Shown piece by piece: positions 51,510 to 60,098 of a stretch of 64,000 nt of DNA. The stretch's first letter is position 1; every line of letters begins with the position of its first letter. Source of the DNA: JAVVHH01 sp965199585 (lineage in GTDB: Bacteria > Pseudomonadota > Alphaproteobacteria > Acetobacterales > Acetobacteraceae). A model generated the notes under the pieces. The model ran no database searches and had not been told where the DNA came from. It saw only the letters and a list, made by a program, of their open reading frames with translations. Made by a program: the position numbers and the translations under genes. The DNA lies in NCBI GenBank assembly GCA_965199585.1, contig CBDASI010000001.1, positions 4,037 through 68,036 on the forward strand. The letters run 5' to 3'.

Positions 51510-53659
51510 ATCGATTGCTCCCCCCAGGTGTGGCGCAAAATCCAACCGTCGATCAGCGGTGCCGTCGGCGCCGCTTGCGCGGCATCTTCCTCCGGCGCCG
51601 ACACCTGAACGGCGGGCACCCACCTCATGGGCAGCCCGGCCTCGCGCACCGAAAGGAAGAAGGCGGCTTCTTGGCCCGCCTCGGTTGTGAACCGTGCCGC
51701 TCGCGTGATTGCCGGCAAAGCGGCCCGGCTGATCAAGCAGCAAACGGTTGTGCCGGCATCGGCCGAAACTGGCTCGCCTTCACCGGCAAACTCGGCGCAG
51801 AGCCCGGCCAAAGGAGCGGAGACGCTGGCGAACGGCGCCTGATCAAGGAACACGACGTGCTGGCTGCCGGCGAAGCGGACTGAACGGTCCTCGAACAGCA
51901 CGGTTGGGCAGGCGATCGGGTCGCTGCCGGCTGCGCGACCCAACGTGTCCCGCCAGGCCGGCGCATTGCCGACCAGTCCGGGCGAGACGAGCAGGAAGCT
52001 CTGCGCCTCGCTCACAACCGATGCCTCGCGAAGAGCGTCGACCGGAAGCGGCGTTCGCGCGATTGCGACGACGCTGGCCGGCAGCCCGTAAAAGCGGATC
52101 AGGCGGACGAGCGATTGGCGTTGCGCATGGTCCCATTCCGGGCCGCAAACGAACACGACTTGCTCGTCGGCGCCCGCCGGGTCCAGCAGGAAACTGGCCA
52201 AGAACGAGCGCGGCAAACTTGCCGTGCGCAACGGCACGACGATCGCGCGAGCCCGCTGCAGCGGGCCGCTCAACAGGATCTCACCGACCGTTTCGCCCGA
52301 TGGCGGCAGCCCGGCGATGAACGGTGCGAGGTGCCGCTCGACGATGGGCTCGCCCGAAGGCTTATGGAGGTCGACGCTCCCGAGCAGAGCGGCCAGGACG
52401 CCCGGCGCGTCAGGCGAGACGAAACGAACCGGCAGAAAGGCGAAGCCACCGTCGGTGAAGGTGAAGCGGAGATAGGCGGGGCGGGGCGGCGGCAGCGTGT
52501 CGGGCACCGCGACGGCGAACCCCCATTTGTGGCCCAGCGGAGCGGGAAATGCCGGGTCGGCCGCAAACGCGGCAGACACGTCCGGCCGAGGAATGCGCTC
52601 CCACCTTTCATCCAGGCGGGCCGCAAGCCCTTCCTCCGTGCAGAGATGGAGTTCGGCCGTGTGGCCCGCCGGATCGAACACCCAGCCGGACACGTAAGCG
52701 CCCCCGTTCTCTGCGGCGACCGCCATGTCCAGCGCGGCCCGCACCGGCCGGGGGACGCTGTTGAGCGTGTCGCGGCCGTCGAACACGGGCTGCAGCGTGG
52801 CGCGCAGGAGCGTCTCCAGCGGAGGCGGGCAGTTCAACCGCGGCAGGAGATGGCGGATCTGGCCGACGCTGTCCTCCAGGCCGAGAACGCGCGGCTCGAC
52901 CACACGCCGGCTGAGCAAGTCGTCGCCGGTCAGCAGGAAGATCCGTTCCAACCCGGTCACCGCGTCGATCGCCTCTGGCGGCAGCGCCAGCACGCTTCCG
53001 CTCGCCGCCGCCGTCAAGTCCGCCCGCGCGAAATCGCCGACGGTTGCCGTGTGACGCAGGACCCCAGCGTTGGGCAGCAATAGCTCCACCGGCTCGGTCA
53101 GCTTCACGCCCCAACCCTGCATCACCACGCAGCGTTGCGGGACATGCATGATGATCTCAACGCACCCGTCCACGCGGGCCGCGTGCTGAAGAAATGTTTG
53201 AAGCACGGCGCGTGGCTGGCGGGCCGCACCGCCGTCGTCGGAGCGCATCACATCGAGCATGAAACGAGTGATGCGGGCAGCGTGCTGGCCGGCCAAGCCT
53301 GCGACCTGCGAGCCGAACTCGCTGTCGTCGGCACTGCCGTCCACCCCGAGGCGAATATCGCGGTCGGCTGTTCGGGCGCCGCGGAGCGACAGCTCGGCGC
53401 CGTCGGCCCGGTCGGCGGTCGGCGGCAACCGAACTGCGATTAGGAAGCCGAAACCGGCGTCGCCGCCGAGGGGCCAGAATTCGGCACGGAACACGCCGGG
53501 CTGGGCCGCCAGCCTCGCCGAGCCCATCTTTGGCATCGGCGTGACCGACCGGCCGAGCAGCATCAGCGCGCCCGGTTGCGCGCGCCACATCGCGAGCGCT
53601 TGGGGCGGTGAGGCCGGTGCCGGATCGCGGGAAGCGGTGCGCAGAACGGACAGGCTCAT
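51497..53659 (-). CDS. Large protein with GWV-type domains and degenerate GT2-like domain
   Basis: A 720-residue protein. It has GW-containing beta domains at about 178-230 (VVMQGWGVKL, DFARADL) and 320-390 (AYVSGWVFDPAG, RPDVSAAF). From 465 to 715 it has a domain aligning with the GT2 domain of the gene at 55.7 kb, but without the metal motif: the paralogue's LLLLNSD corresponds to FLLVSPG (near 555-561). PTVLFEDRSVRFAG parallels PKLLFDDESIQHAG. The start at 53659 overlaps the preceding stop (ATGA). It may bind a glycan or partner transferase without catalysis. No named family recognised. Confidence 0.6.
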   Translation of the reverse strand: MSLSVLRTASRDPAPASPPQALAMWRAQPGALMLLGRSVTPMPKMGSARLAAQPGVFRAEFWPLGGDAGFGFLIAVRLPPTADRADGAELSLRGARTADRDIRLGVDGSADDSEFGSQVAGLAGQHAARITRFMLDVMRSDDGGAARQPRAVLQTFLQHAARVDGCVEIIMHVPQRCVVMQGWGVKLTEPVELLLPNAGVLRHTATVGDFARADLTAAASGSVLALPPEAIDAVTGLERIFLLTGDDLLSRRVVEPRVLGLEDSVGQIRHLLPRLNCPPPLETLLRATLQPVFDGRDTLNSVPRPVRAALDMAVAAENGGAYVSGWVFDPAGHTAELHLCTEEGLAARLDERWERIPRPDVSAAFAADPAFPAPLGHKWGFAVAVPDTLPPPRPAYLRFTFTDGGFAFLPVRFVSPDAPGVLAALLGSVDLHKPSGEPIVERHLAPFIAGLPPSGETVGEILLSGPLQRARAIVVPLRTASLPRSFLASFLLDPAGADEQVVFVCGPEWDHAQRQSLVRLIRFYGLPASVVAIARTPLPVDALREASVVSEAQSFLLVSPGLVGNAPAWRDTLGRAAGSDPIACPTVLFEDRSVRFAGSQHVVFLDQAPFASVSAPLAGLCAEFAGEGEPVSADAGTTVCCLISRAALPAITRAARFTTEAGQEAAFFLSVREAGLPMRWVPAVQVSAPEEDAAQAAPTAPLIDGWILRHTWGEQSICAS

Positions 53660-54906
53660 GCTGCCGATCTCCGGGCCGTCGACTGGAGCAGAGCTGCGTA
53701 ACAGTCCAGGTGTTTGGCGGCGGACTCCTCGATGGAAACCGGCGGCACGATCCCATCGACCAGATGCTGCCACAGGCCGACCTCCTCGATCGCCCTGCGC
53801 ATGGTCGCGGCGAGCGAGGCGGCGTCACCGACCGGAAAGTGCAGCCCGTCCACGCCATCCCGCACCAACTCGAGCGCACCGCCGACCGCGCTGGAGATCA
53901 CGGGGCGCCAGTGCTGAAAGGCTTCGTTGATGACGAGAGGCGCGTTCTCCCACCACTGCGACGGGAACACGACCCAGTCGGCATCGGCGATCAGTCGCGG
54001 GAGGTCGTGGCGCTGGTAGCCGCCGGCATAACGCGCGTCCGGCGCCTTGGCGCGCGCGGTCGCGAAACGGGATAACGTGTCCTCGGCCTGATGCTCCGTC
54101 CCGCCATGCAGCGACAACGTGTGCGCGACGCCCCCATCCGACAGCAGCGCCGACGCTTCCAGCGCGACGGTCGCACCCTTGAAGCGATTGATGTGACCGA
54201 AGAAGGCGAACCGGTCGCGGCGGAGGGCGCGGCGGGCGGGCACCGGAGTGGCGGCGGGCAGACCGTTCGGGACCAGGGCGATCCGTTCGGGGTCGAACCC
54301 GGCGGCGATGAACCGCTCGCGTAGGAAGCGGCTCGGGGCGATGAACAGATCGACCTGATCCAGCGCGTTGCCCACGTGCAGCGCCCGGAGCTTGAAGTCG
54401 GTCAGGCTGCGGTCGGGGAAGCAGGATCGGCACGCATCGGGCCGTGCGCCGTGGCACAGCGCGCCAGCGCGGGTGACCATCTGTCCGTCATTGGCGCAGA
54501 GCGGGTAGTAATCGTGAAGTGTCATGACGATACGGGTTTGCGGAAGGCAGCGGCGAATCAGGCCGATCATTTCCACGCCCAACGTCATGACATGGTGAAT
54601 ATGGACCACGTCCGGCCGCTGCTCGCTCAGCAGGTCCCACAGGGGTTGGCTCAACCCGTGCAGGTCGATCTGGGAGAGGAAAAACGGGTCGAAGCCGCCG
54701 GTCCAAACCAGCACCTCGTCCGGCGCACCGCCGATCGCTTGGAATGGCGTGCCGGGGCTGGCTGGCCGCTGGTGCGCGGCGGTGCCGGCGAGCAGCAAGC
54801 CCTGGACGCCGCGGTCGCGCAGCGTGCGAAAGAGGTCGCGGGCGAAGATTTCAGTGCCGCCGGCCTGCAGCTCGGGGTGGGCATGGAGCAGGAACAGGAC
54901 GCGCAT
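53656..54906 (-). CDS. Family 4 (GT-B) glycosyltransferase
   Basis: A 416-residue GT4 enzyme related to the one at 50.2 kb. It begins MRVLFLLHAHPELQAGGTEI and contains VHIHHVMTLGVEMIGLIRR, a Cys-rich loop (CHGARPDACRSCFPD), the donor-site FAFFGHINRFKGATVALEA and WENAPLVINEAFQHWRPVIS. The ATG at 54906 overlaps the methyltransferase stop by one base. The longer frame adds 22 unconserved residues. The order methyltransferase, GT4, degenerate GT, GT4 suggests stepwise assembly of one methylated glycan. Confidence 0.85.
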   Translation of the reverse strand: MRVLFLLHAHPELQAGGTEIFARDLFRTLRDRGVQGLLLAGTAAHQRPASPGTPFQAIGGAPDEVLVWTGGFDPFFLSQIDLHGLSQPLWDLLSEQRPDVVHIHHVMTLGVEMIGLIRRCLPQTRIVMTLHDYYPLCANDGQMVTRAGALCHGARPDACRSCFPDRSLTDFKLRALHVGNALDQVDLFIAPSRFLRERFIAAGFDPERIALVPNGLPAATPVPARRALRRDRFAFFGHINRFKGATVALEASALLSDGGVAHTLSLHGGTEHQAEDTLSRFATARAKAPDARYAGGYQRHDLPRLIADADWVVFPSQWWENAPLVINEAFQHWRPVISSAVGGALELVRDGVDGLHFPVGDAASLAATMRRAIEEVGLWQHLVDGIVPPVSIEESAAKHLDCYAALLQSTARRSAA

Positions 54907-55682
54907 CAGCCAGCCGCCTTTTCGAACACGCAGATATCCTGGAAGCTTCGACCAGCGCGGCCGCTCCACCATCCGTAACCAGCAGGGTTGCGACGGCGCA
55001 GGCCGTGGCGGAGGAACAACTCCAGCAAGACGTCCTCGTCATAAGCAACCGCCGCCAAGGGCGCGTCCGGGATCGCGTAATAGAAAGGGCCTTCCCCGGC
55101 CGGGTCGAACGCAAGGGTCCCATTCCCGGCCCTTAGCGCGGCCCGCGCCGGGGTATTCATGAGAAATGCGGTTGCAAAACAGCGTCCGCCGGGAGCGAGC
55201 AGCCGTGCCACTTCCGACGCGTAGTGAAGCGCTTCCGGCCGATCCAAATGGGTAAGCACGGAGATGAGGCAGATCAGGTCGAAGCTTCCGTCTTCGAACG
55301 GCAGCCGGATCGTCGCTGTGTCGAGCGCGCCGGCCGGATTGTAGAGAGGGTGCCGCAAGTCGAGATGGTGAAAGCGGATGTCGGGGTAGAGCGGTGTGAC
55401 CGTGCTGCTGCACCAGTCGATCCCGGCCGCGACCGGGTCGACGCCATCGTAGCTGCCCGTCTCGAGGAACTGCGTCAGGGGTAGGGCGAGGCGGCCGATG
55501 CCGCAGCCGATGTCCAGTACGCGATCGGCCGGTGTGAGGTCCGCATCTTTGACGAGGCGCTCGAGAAATTCGGCGCCGATCGCCCGGTAGTCGCCGTCGC
55601 CCACGTAAATGAGCTCGCTTGGCGGAACCGGCATGAATCGGTTGCGGGTCAGATGGGCGCGCAGGGTCGCGATGTCGGTCAT
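54906..55682 (-). CDS. Class I SAM-dependent methyltransferase
   Basis: A 258-residue methyltransferase with motif I VLDIGCGIGRLALPL near 55-69, acidic GVDPVA loop, IRLPFEDGSFDLICLISVLTH region (motif IV) and LLAPGGRCFAT. The C-terminal part has a Tyr/Trp-rich segment (GYGWWSGRAG) seen in sugar methyltransferases. Its start overlaps the stop of the large GT2 gene (ATGA), and its stop overlaps the GT4 start, so translation is coupled throughout. It probably methylates a sugar hydroxyl or capping residue of the cluster's glycan. Confidence 0.82.
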   Translation of the reverse strand: MTDIATLRAHLTRNRFMPVPPSELIYVGDGDYRAIGAEFLERLVKDADLTPADRVLDIGCGIGRLALPLTQFLETGSYDGVDPVAAGIDWCSSTVTPLYPDIRFHHLDLRHPLYNPAGALDTATIRLPFEDGSFDLICLISVLTHLDRPEALHYASEVARLLAPGGRCFATAFLMNTPARAALRAGNGTLAFDPAGEGPFYYAIPDAPLAAVAYDEDVLLELFLRHGLRRRNPAGYGWWSGRAGRSFQDICVFEKAAG

Positions 55683-57856
55683 GGCGCTGCTCCGGCGCCG
55701 CCGAACTCGGGCTCCGCCATGAGCTCGGCGATCGTGTCGTCCCAGCGCCGATGGTGGAGACGACGATTATAGCGACAGGCGAGCGTGCCGCTGTAACCCT
55801 TGTGCAGACTGATGGAGCGGCGCTCGAAGTGGAATAGCTCCGCTTCCGGAACGTAAACCGTCAGTGCGCCGGCGGCGTGCAACCGCAAGCAGAAGTCGGA
55901 ATCCTCGTAGTCGCCGACGATGTAATCCTCGCAGATGCCGCCGACCGCCTCGAACAGCGAACGGCGAACCATCAAGGCCGCGCCGGTGAGGCCAGGAACA
56001 CGCCGCGACCGGGCCGCCCCGGGCCAGAGGCGTGGCATGCCCTTGTGGTAGTGCGCATTGAGCCACTGGCCATCGAGGTCGCGCTGAAAGAACAACCCGG
56101 CATGTTGGATCGACTCGTCGTCGAACAGCAGCTTGGGACCGACGGCGCCGACATCGTCCTGCGCCAGTGCCGTCAGAAGCGTGCTCAGCCAAGGCCGACC
56201 AGCTGGCACGACGTCCGAGTTGAGCAGCAGCAGCGCGGGCGCCCGGGCGAAGGCGGCGCCGGCATTATTGGCTGCAGCATAGCCGATGTTGTGCGGCAGG
56301 ATCAGGAGCAGCATTGGCAGGCCGTGGAGGGCGTGGAACCCTCGCAGGAGATGCTCGACCTGGTGCGCCTGTTCCGGGCTATCGAGCACGAAGATGAGCT
56401 GGGCCGTCCGGCATTGCGGATCGTTCGCGAAGGCCGCGAGTTGGAAGCGCAGGAAGCTCAGGTTGCGGTAGAGCGGGATAAGGATGCTCACGGCCGGGTC
56501 GGCCGGAGGCGTGCCGATGCGGATCACGTCGGGTGCACTGCGGCCGTTGAGGGCGCGGCGGTGAAAGGACGCCGCGGCCGGGGCGAGGCAGTCGTCCAAC
56601 ATCGCGTCCGTCACGGCTTCCGGCGGAACGCTGGCCAGCACGGCCGTTCGCGCCGCTGCGGGTGAGGGTTGGCGAAGTGGCGAGCGGACCTCGATGCGAG
56701 CGCCGGAATGCAGCCGCAGGAACAGCGTCGGCTGTAGAGAAATGCCGGCGCAGGGATCGCGCACCAGCGCCACAAAGCCGCTGCGCGCGCGTCCGCCCGA
56801 GAAGGCGGCGCTGGCGAAGTGCTTGTCGATGTCCGGCCGCCGGAACCAGTGCATCTCGCCGAGAGCTAGCGGGACCGTGCCGTCGTCTCCGCCGAGTTCA
56901 ACGGCGGCGACCAACTCCATCGGGTCTCGGATCCATCCGCGGAGGAACAAGCGGCCTTCCCCGTCCTGCAGCGAAGCTTCCAGCGCGGCGCCGATGGGGC
57001 GGGATACGTCGTCGTGCCGTCGCGGGGCGGCTGGGGACAGGAACGAACTCTCGCGGAGATGCGCGGCGACACGCGGGCAGACCGGAGCGAGCGCTTGAAG
57101 GCAAGCGGCGCGGATTTTGGCGGCGCGGAGATTGGCCCGGTCGGGCTTGCTTTGCAGCAGGTCCTGCACGCCTGAACGCGTCGTCGCCATCTCGAACAGC
57201 CTGAAGCGCTCGTCTTGAACGAGCAGGACGTCCTCGGGCGTCACCCGTTCGATCAGGTGCAAGCCGGTCGACCCGGGAAGGGTTGGCGCGGCACTCCGAC
57301 GCACGCGCGCTTCATTCACGATGAACACGGTTGCGGTGCCGAGATCGGGCAAGTCGTCGAGCAGCATCCACGCCCCGGTTACGGTCGCGACCGGCTTGGC
57401 GACGCCGCACTCGTGGGCGCAGAGACGGGCGAGTTGGAGGCAGGCAGACGCGAAGGCGGGATCGTCGGCCAGCGAGAACGCCTTGCCGCAGAAGCCGAGC
57501 AAGAAGCTCAACAGGCGCTGTTGCGATAGATTGTCGAGCTCTTCGGCCAGCTCGACGATGTCCGAACCGAGGATGATCGTGTTGAACGGATCGGTGGCAT
57601 CCAGTTCGTGCGGGTGGTCGGCCGCGACGGACAGCAACGCCCCTTCCGGTGAGGCGTGGAAGGCCGACAAGCGCATCGCAGCGATCTGGTGCGGACCGGA
57701 GGCGGACTGCACGGCCACGGTGCCGTAGGGCGGCTCACGGCCTGAGAATAGGCGCCCTTCGACGCTGGCCTTGGAGGTCGACAGCAGGATGACGTCGGCA
57801 GCGAGCAGGATCGCTCGCGGCGGCAGCGTATCCGGAGGAAGGCGACTGAGCAGCAT
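55679..57856 (-). CDS. Large family 2 glycosyltransferase with N-terminal accessory domains
   Basis: A 725-residue protein. Residues 1-290 are poorly conserved and helical (DELDNLSQQRLL-like region near 105-115). A GW domain follows at 300-370 (RLFLRGWIRDP, RRPDIDKHF). The catalytic GT-A domain runs from about 453 to 700: VSILIPLYRNLSFLRFQ, HNIGYAAANNAG, metal motif LLLLNSDVVP (NSD at 546-548), GLTGAALMVRRSLFEAVGG and GDYEDSDFCLRLHAAG. The rhamnosyl/galactofuranosyl-transferase-like NIGYAAANN and YEDSDFCLR motifs suggest an O-chain or glycoprotein transferase. Two hairpins separate it from the RTX gene upstream. Confidence 0.82.
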   Translation of the reverse strand: MLLSRLPPDTLPPRAILLAADVILLSTSKASVEGRLFSGREPPYGTVAVQSASGPHQIAAMRLSAFHASPEGALLSVAADHPHELDATDPFNTIILGSDIVELAEELDNLSQQRLLSFLLGFCGKAFSLADDPAFASACLQLARLCAHECGVAKPVATVTGAWMLLDDLPDLGTATVFIVNEARVRRSAAPTLPGSTGLHLIERVTPEDVLLVQDERFRLFEMATTRSGVQDLLQSKPDRANLRAAKIRAACLQALAPVCPRVAAHLRESSFLSPAAPRRHDDVSRPIGAALEASLQDGEGRLFLRGWIRDPMELVAAVELGGDDGTVPLALGEMHWFRRPDIDKHFASAAFSGGRARSGFVALVRDPCAGISLQPTLFLRLHSGARIEVRSPLRQPSPAAARTAVLASVPPEAVTDAMLDDCLAPAAASFHRRALNGRSAPDVIRIGTPPADPAVSILIPLYRNLSFLRFQLAAFANDPQCRTAQLIFVLDSPEQAHQVEHLLRGFHALHGLPMLLLILPHNIGYAAANNAGAAFARAPALLLLNSDVVPAGRPWLSTLLTALAQDDVGAVGPKLLFDDESIQHAGLFFQRDLDGQWLNAHYHKGMPRLWPGAARSRRVPGLTGAALMVRRSLFEAVGGICEDYIVGDYEDSDFCLRLHAAGALTVYVPEAELFHFERRSISLHKGYSGTLACRYNRRLHHRRWDDTIAELMAEPEFGGAGAAP

Positions 57857-57885
57857 TAGAGCATCCTGCCATCTGTTCGGGCGCC

Positions 57886-57915
57886 CCCCGTCCGGCCGTT
57901 TTCGGCCGAACGGGG
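57886..57915 (-). terminator. GC hairpin downstream of RTX gene (distal)
   Basis: CGGCCG and its complement flank a TTTT loop, extended by CCCCGT/ACGGGG with one mismatch. It lies between the RTX stop (57970) and the large GT2 start (57856). It could stop or attenuate RTX transcription, so that cargo is made in excess of the downstream enzymes. No T tract. Confidence 0.5.
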
Positions 57916-57923
57916 AAGAATTC

Positions 57924-57940
57924 CGACGGCTTTGCCGTCG
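57924..57940 (-). terminator. Short perfect hairpin downstream of RTX gene (proximal)
   Basis: CGACGGC-TTT-GCCGTCG, a perfect 7-bp stem, lies 30 bases past the RTX stop. Together with the larger stem just beyond, it forms a tandem pair suited to mRNA stabilisation or partial termination. Confidence 0.5.
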
Positions 57941-57969
57941 CTTCGAGAAGAGACCGGCGTGTGCCGAGG

Positions 57970-58725
57970 TTAGTGAATGGTGAAGTAGCCGGACGGATTG
58001 TTGTGGATGTCCTCAGCCTTGATGCCGACCAGCGTGATCGTCTCGTTGCCGAGTTGGATCACGGCGTTGCCGTGCACGTCTTGGACGTGAGAGGCGACGT
58101 CCTCGGCCGAGCTGATGTTGAGGCCGTTCATGTTGCGCTCGATTTGGAGCATGTCGCCGTCGTGGAACCCCATCACGACGTTCTGGCCACCCCCGCTGTG
58201 GAACTCGAACCGGTCGTAGCCGGAGCCGGCGACCATGGTGTCGTTGCCGTCGCCGGCGACCATCAGCGTCGAGCCGGAGCCGCCGATCAGCATCTCGTGG
58301 CCGCTGCCAGCAACGAGCGTGTCGCTGCCACTGCCGCCCAAGAGGGTGTCGTGACCCGTTCCGCCCTCGAGATAATCGTTGCCGGAACCACCATGAAGCA
58401 TGTTGTAAGTACCGGAAGCGATCATCGTGTCGTTGCCGGAGCCGCCCAGGATGGTGTCGTGGCCGTTCCCGGAGCTCTCGACATAGCTGTTGCCAGAGCC
58501 AAGGCTGATGAAGTCGTGGTGACCCGAGAACAACACGGTGTCGTTGCCGTCGCCCGTATAAAGCGTCTCGTGATGGCCACTCATACTGAAAAAGTCGTGG
58601 CCATCGCCGCCAGAGATCGTGTCGAAGTTGTGCGACACCATGAAAGTATCCGATCCGCCAGAGCCGTGCATCGCCGAATGATCGGCGGTGTCGGTGTAGA
58701 AACTACCACCAGGTATCGTTGCCAT
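57970..58725 (-). CDS. RTX (hemolysin-type Ca2+-binding repeat) protein, probable T1SS cargo
   Basis: A 251-residue protein made almost wholly of RTX nonapeptide-type repeats (GGSGNDTM, GDGNDTVLF, GGSGSDTLVAG, GGTGHDTLLGG) from about 20 to 180, then a C-terminal part (DMLQIERNMNGL, NETITLVGI) of the sort that carries uncleaved type I secretion signals. There is no N-terminal signal peptide. His is unusually abundant (18 of 251), often as GHHE/GHHD in repeat loops. No catalytic or adhesive domain is present. It sits inside the secretion and glycosylation cluster and is the clear candidate cargo. It has its own upstream spacer and hairpins downstream. Confidence 0.85.
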   Translation of the reverse strand: MATIPGGSFYTDTADHSAMHGSGGSDTFMVSHNFDTISGGDGHDFFSMSGHHETLYTGDGNDTVLFSGHHDFISLGSGNSYVESSGNGHDTILGGSGNDTMIASGTYNMLHGGSGNDYLEGGTGHDTLLGGSGSDTLVAGSGHEMLIGGSGSTLMVAGDGNDTMVAGSGYDRFEFHSGGGQNVVMGFHDGDMLQIERNMNGLNISSAEDVASHVQDVHGNAVIQLGNETITLVGIKAEDIHNNPSGYFTIH

Positions 58726-58862
58726 TTGTCGCCCCTAAAGAATGTAACCCCATCATTCTGATCGGCTCGGGTTTCACTTTTGGCCGATAAAGGTTAATGC
58801 AAATTTAAGTCGGACCAAGAACGACCGCTTTTTTTGCGGCAGGGCCGGATTTTCTGAAACCA

Positions 58863-60098
58863 TTAAGGTCTTTCGACCGTAACCGCTCGCCGCACGAGCC
58901 GGCGCTTCGCCAGCCGGCACCGGTCGACATCGAATTGAGTGACGAACAGCTGCGGCCGGTCGGCGATCGTGGCGAAGTTGCGGCCGGGGCTCGTCGGATC
59001 GAGGAGCGAGGGATAGGCAATCGGCGCCGGGTTGCCGCAACGCCATCCGGACGGCCCGCTCGCACGGAGCAGCAACATGGGCATCGACCAGTGCAGGAGG
59101 TCGGCGCTGGTGGCGTAGTGAACGCCGCCACTCGGCGTCGTATCCTGCATGAGCGCGACGAAGGCGCCAGTTTCAGAATGGCGGACCAAGCTGGTCACCG
59201 GCCACCGCAGGTGGCCCACGTCGACCGGCGCGCACACATGCTCCTCTGGCTGGGCTGTCCCCGCATACGGGTCGACGAACTCAACCGTGAACCCGGTGCC
59301 GCTCCACCCTTTCCACGCGCCGGCCTGCTCAACCGCCTCTGTTCGGAGCAAGCAGTTGCCGCCCCGCTGGGCGTTCGCCTTGGTGGCGAATACGAACATG
59401 TAATGGGCATCTTCGAGCGTGACGATGTTGCTCGGGTTGAAGTAGCCGTGGTGACCGGGGGCGAGTTGGTCGTAGCGGTAGGGCAGCGCCGCGACGAGCG
59501 CCCGCCCGGGCGCGCGCTGGAAGTGCCGTCCGCCGTCGTGCGAGACGGCCAGGGTCAAGGCGTTGTACCAGCAATCCATATAGCGGCCACTCGGGCACCG
59601 GGCCGGACGCACGTGGCCTTGGAACTCGTTGTGCACGATGGCCCAGATCGTGCGGCCATCTGCCGTCCACGGGCTGGCAATCCAAGCACGGTCGTCGAAC
59701 GCCGCCGGATCGTCCTGCTCGCCGCCGCGGAATACCACGGGGCAGCGATGCTCGAGGTGGAGAAGGTCGGGACCCGTGCTGAGCCGGTTGTCCCGGTCCG
59801 TCGCGTAGAGCTGGACGGCCCCGTCCGCTTGCCGGACCGCGCGGGCCGGCGTGTCCGGGTAGTCGCGGCCCTCGCAGGCGACGTCCTCGTTGAGCAAGGC
59901 AGCCTCCGGCTCACCGCTCACATGGAGCCGGAATTTCGGCTGGTCACTGGGACCGGCGGAACACAGGCCTAGCAGAAGCAGGAGGCGCGCGCCCACCAAT
60001 GCGCGCCTCGTCGGCGGACGCAAGACTTTGCCGTTTCGGCCGGCTACTCGACCCGCGACCCGGCGGGCACGATCAATCACCGTATTGGGCCGCCTCAT
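58863..60098 (-). CDS. Predicted exported beta-propeller protein (glycosidase-like fold)
   Basis: A 411-residue protein. The basic N-terminus (about 1-33) leads to a hydrophobic stretch (ARLLLLLGLCSAGPSDQ), an atypical signal or lipoprotein-like anchor (Cys preceded by Leu, so the lipobox is imperfect). The body has repeated strands with SHDGGRHFQRAPG (Asp-box-like), YFNPSNIVTLEDAHYMFVFA and YATSADLLHWSMP, typical of five-bladed or BNR-like propellers such as GH43/GH32-type folds. Seven or more Cys residues may form disulfides. The ATG at 60098 overlaps the GT stop (ATGA). It could trim or bind the glycan outside the cell. Activity unproven. Confidence 0.62.
   Translation of the reverse strand: MRRPNTVIDRARRVAGRVAGRNGKVLRPPTRRALVGARLLLLLGLCSAGPSDQPKFRLHVSGEPEAALLNEDVACEGRDYPDTPARAVRQADGAVQLYATDRDNRLSTGPDLLHLEHRCPVVFRGGEQDDPAAFDDRAWIASPWTADGRTIWAIVHNEFQGHVRPARCPSGRYMDCWYNALTLAVSHDGGRHFQRAPGRALVAALPYRYDQLAPGHHGYFNPSNIVTLEDAHYMFVFATKANAQRGGNCLLRTEAVEQAGAWKGWSGTGFTVEFVDPYAGTAQPEEHVCAPVDVGHLRWPVTSLVRHSETGAFVALMQDTTPSGGVHYATSADLLHWSMPMLLLRASGPSGWRCGNPAPIAYPSLLDPTSPGRNFATIADRPQLFVTQFDVDRCRLAKRRLVRRAVTVERP

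Noticed and set aside
58726..58862. A sigma-54 type promoter upstream of the RTX gene
   Set aside because: The AT-richer spacer contains TTGCA but no matching GG element at the right distance, so no promoter class can be assigned.
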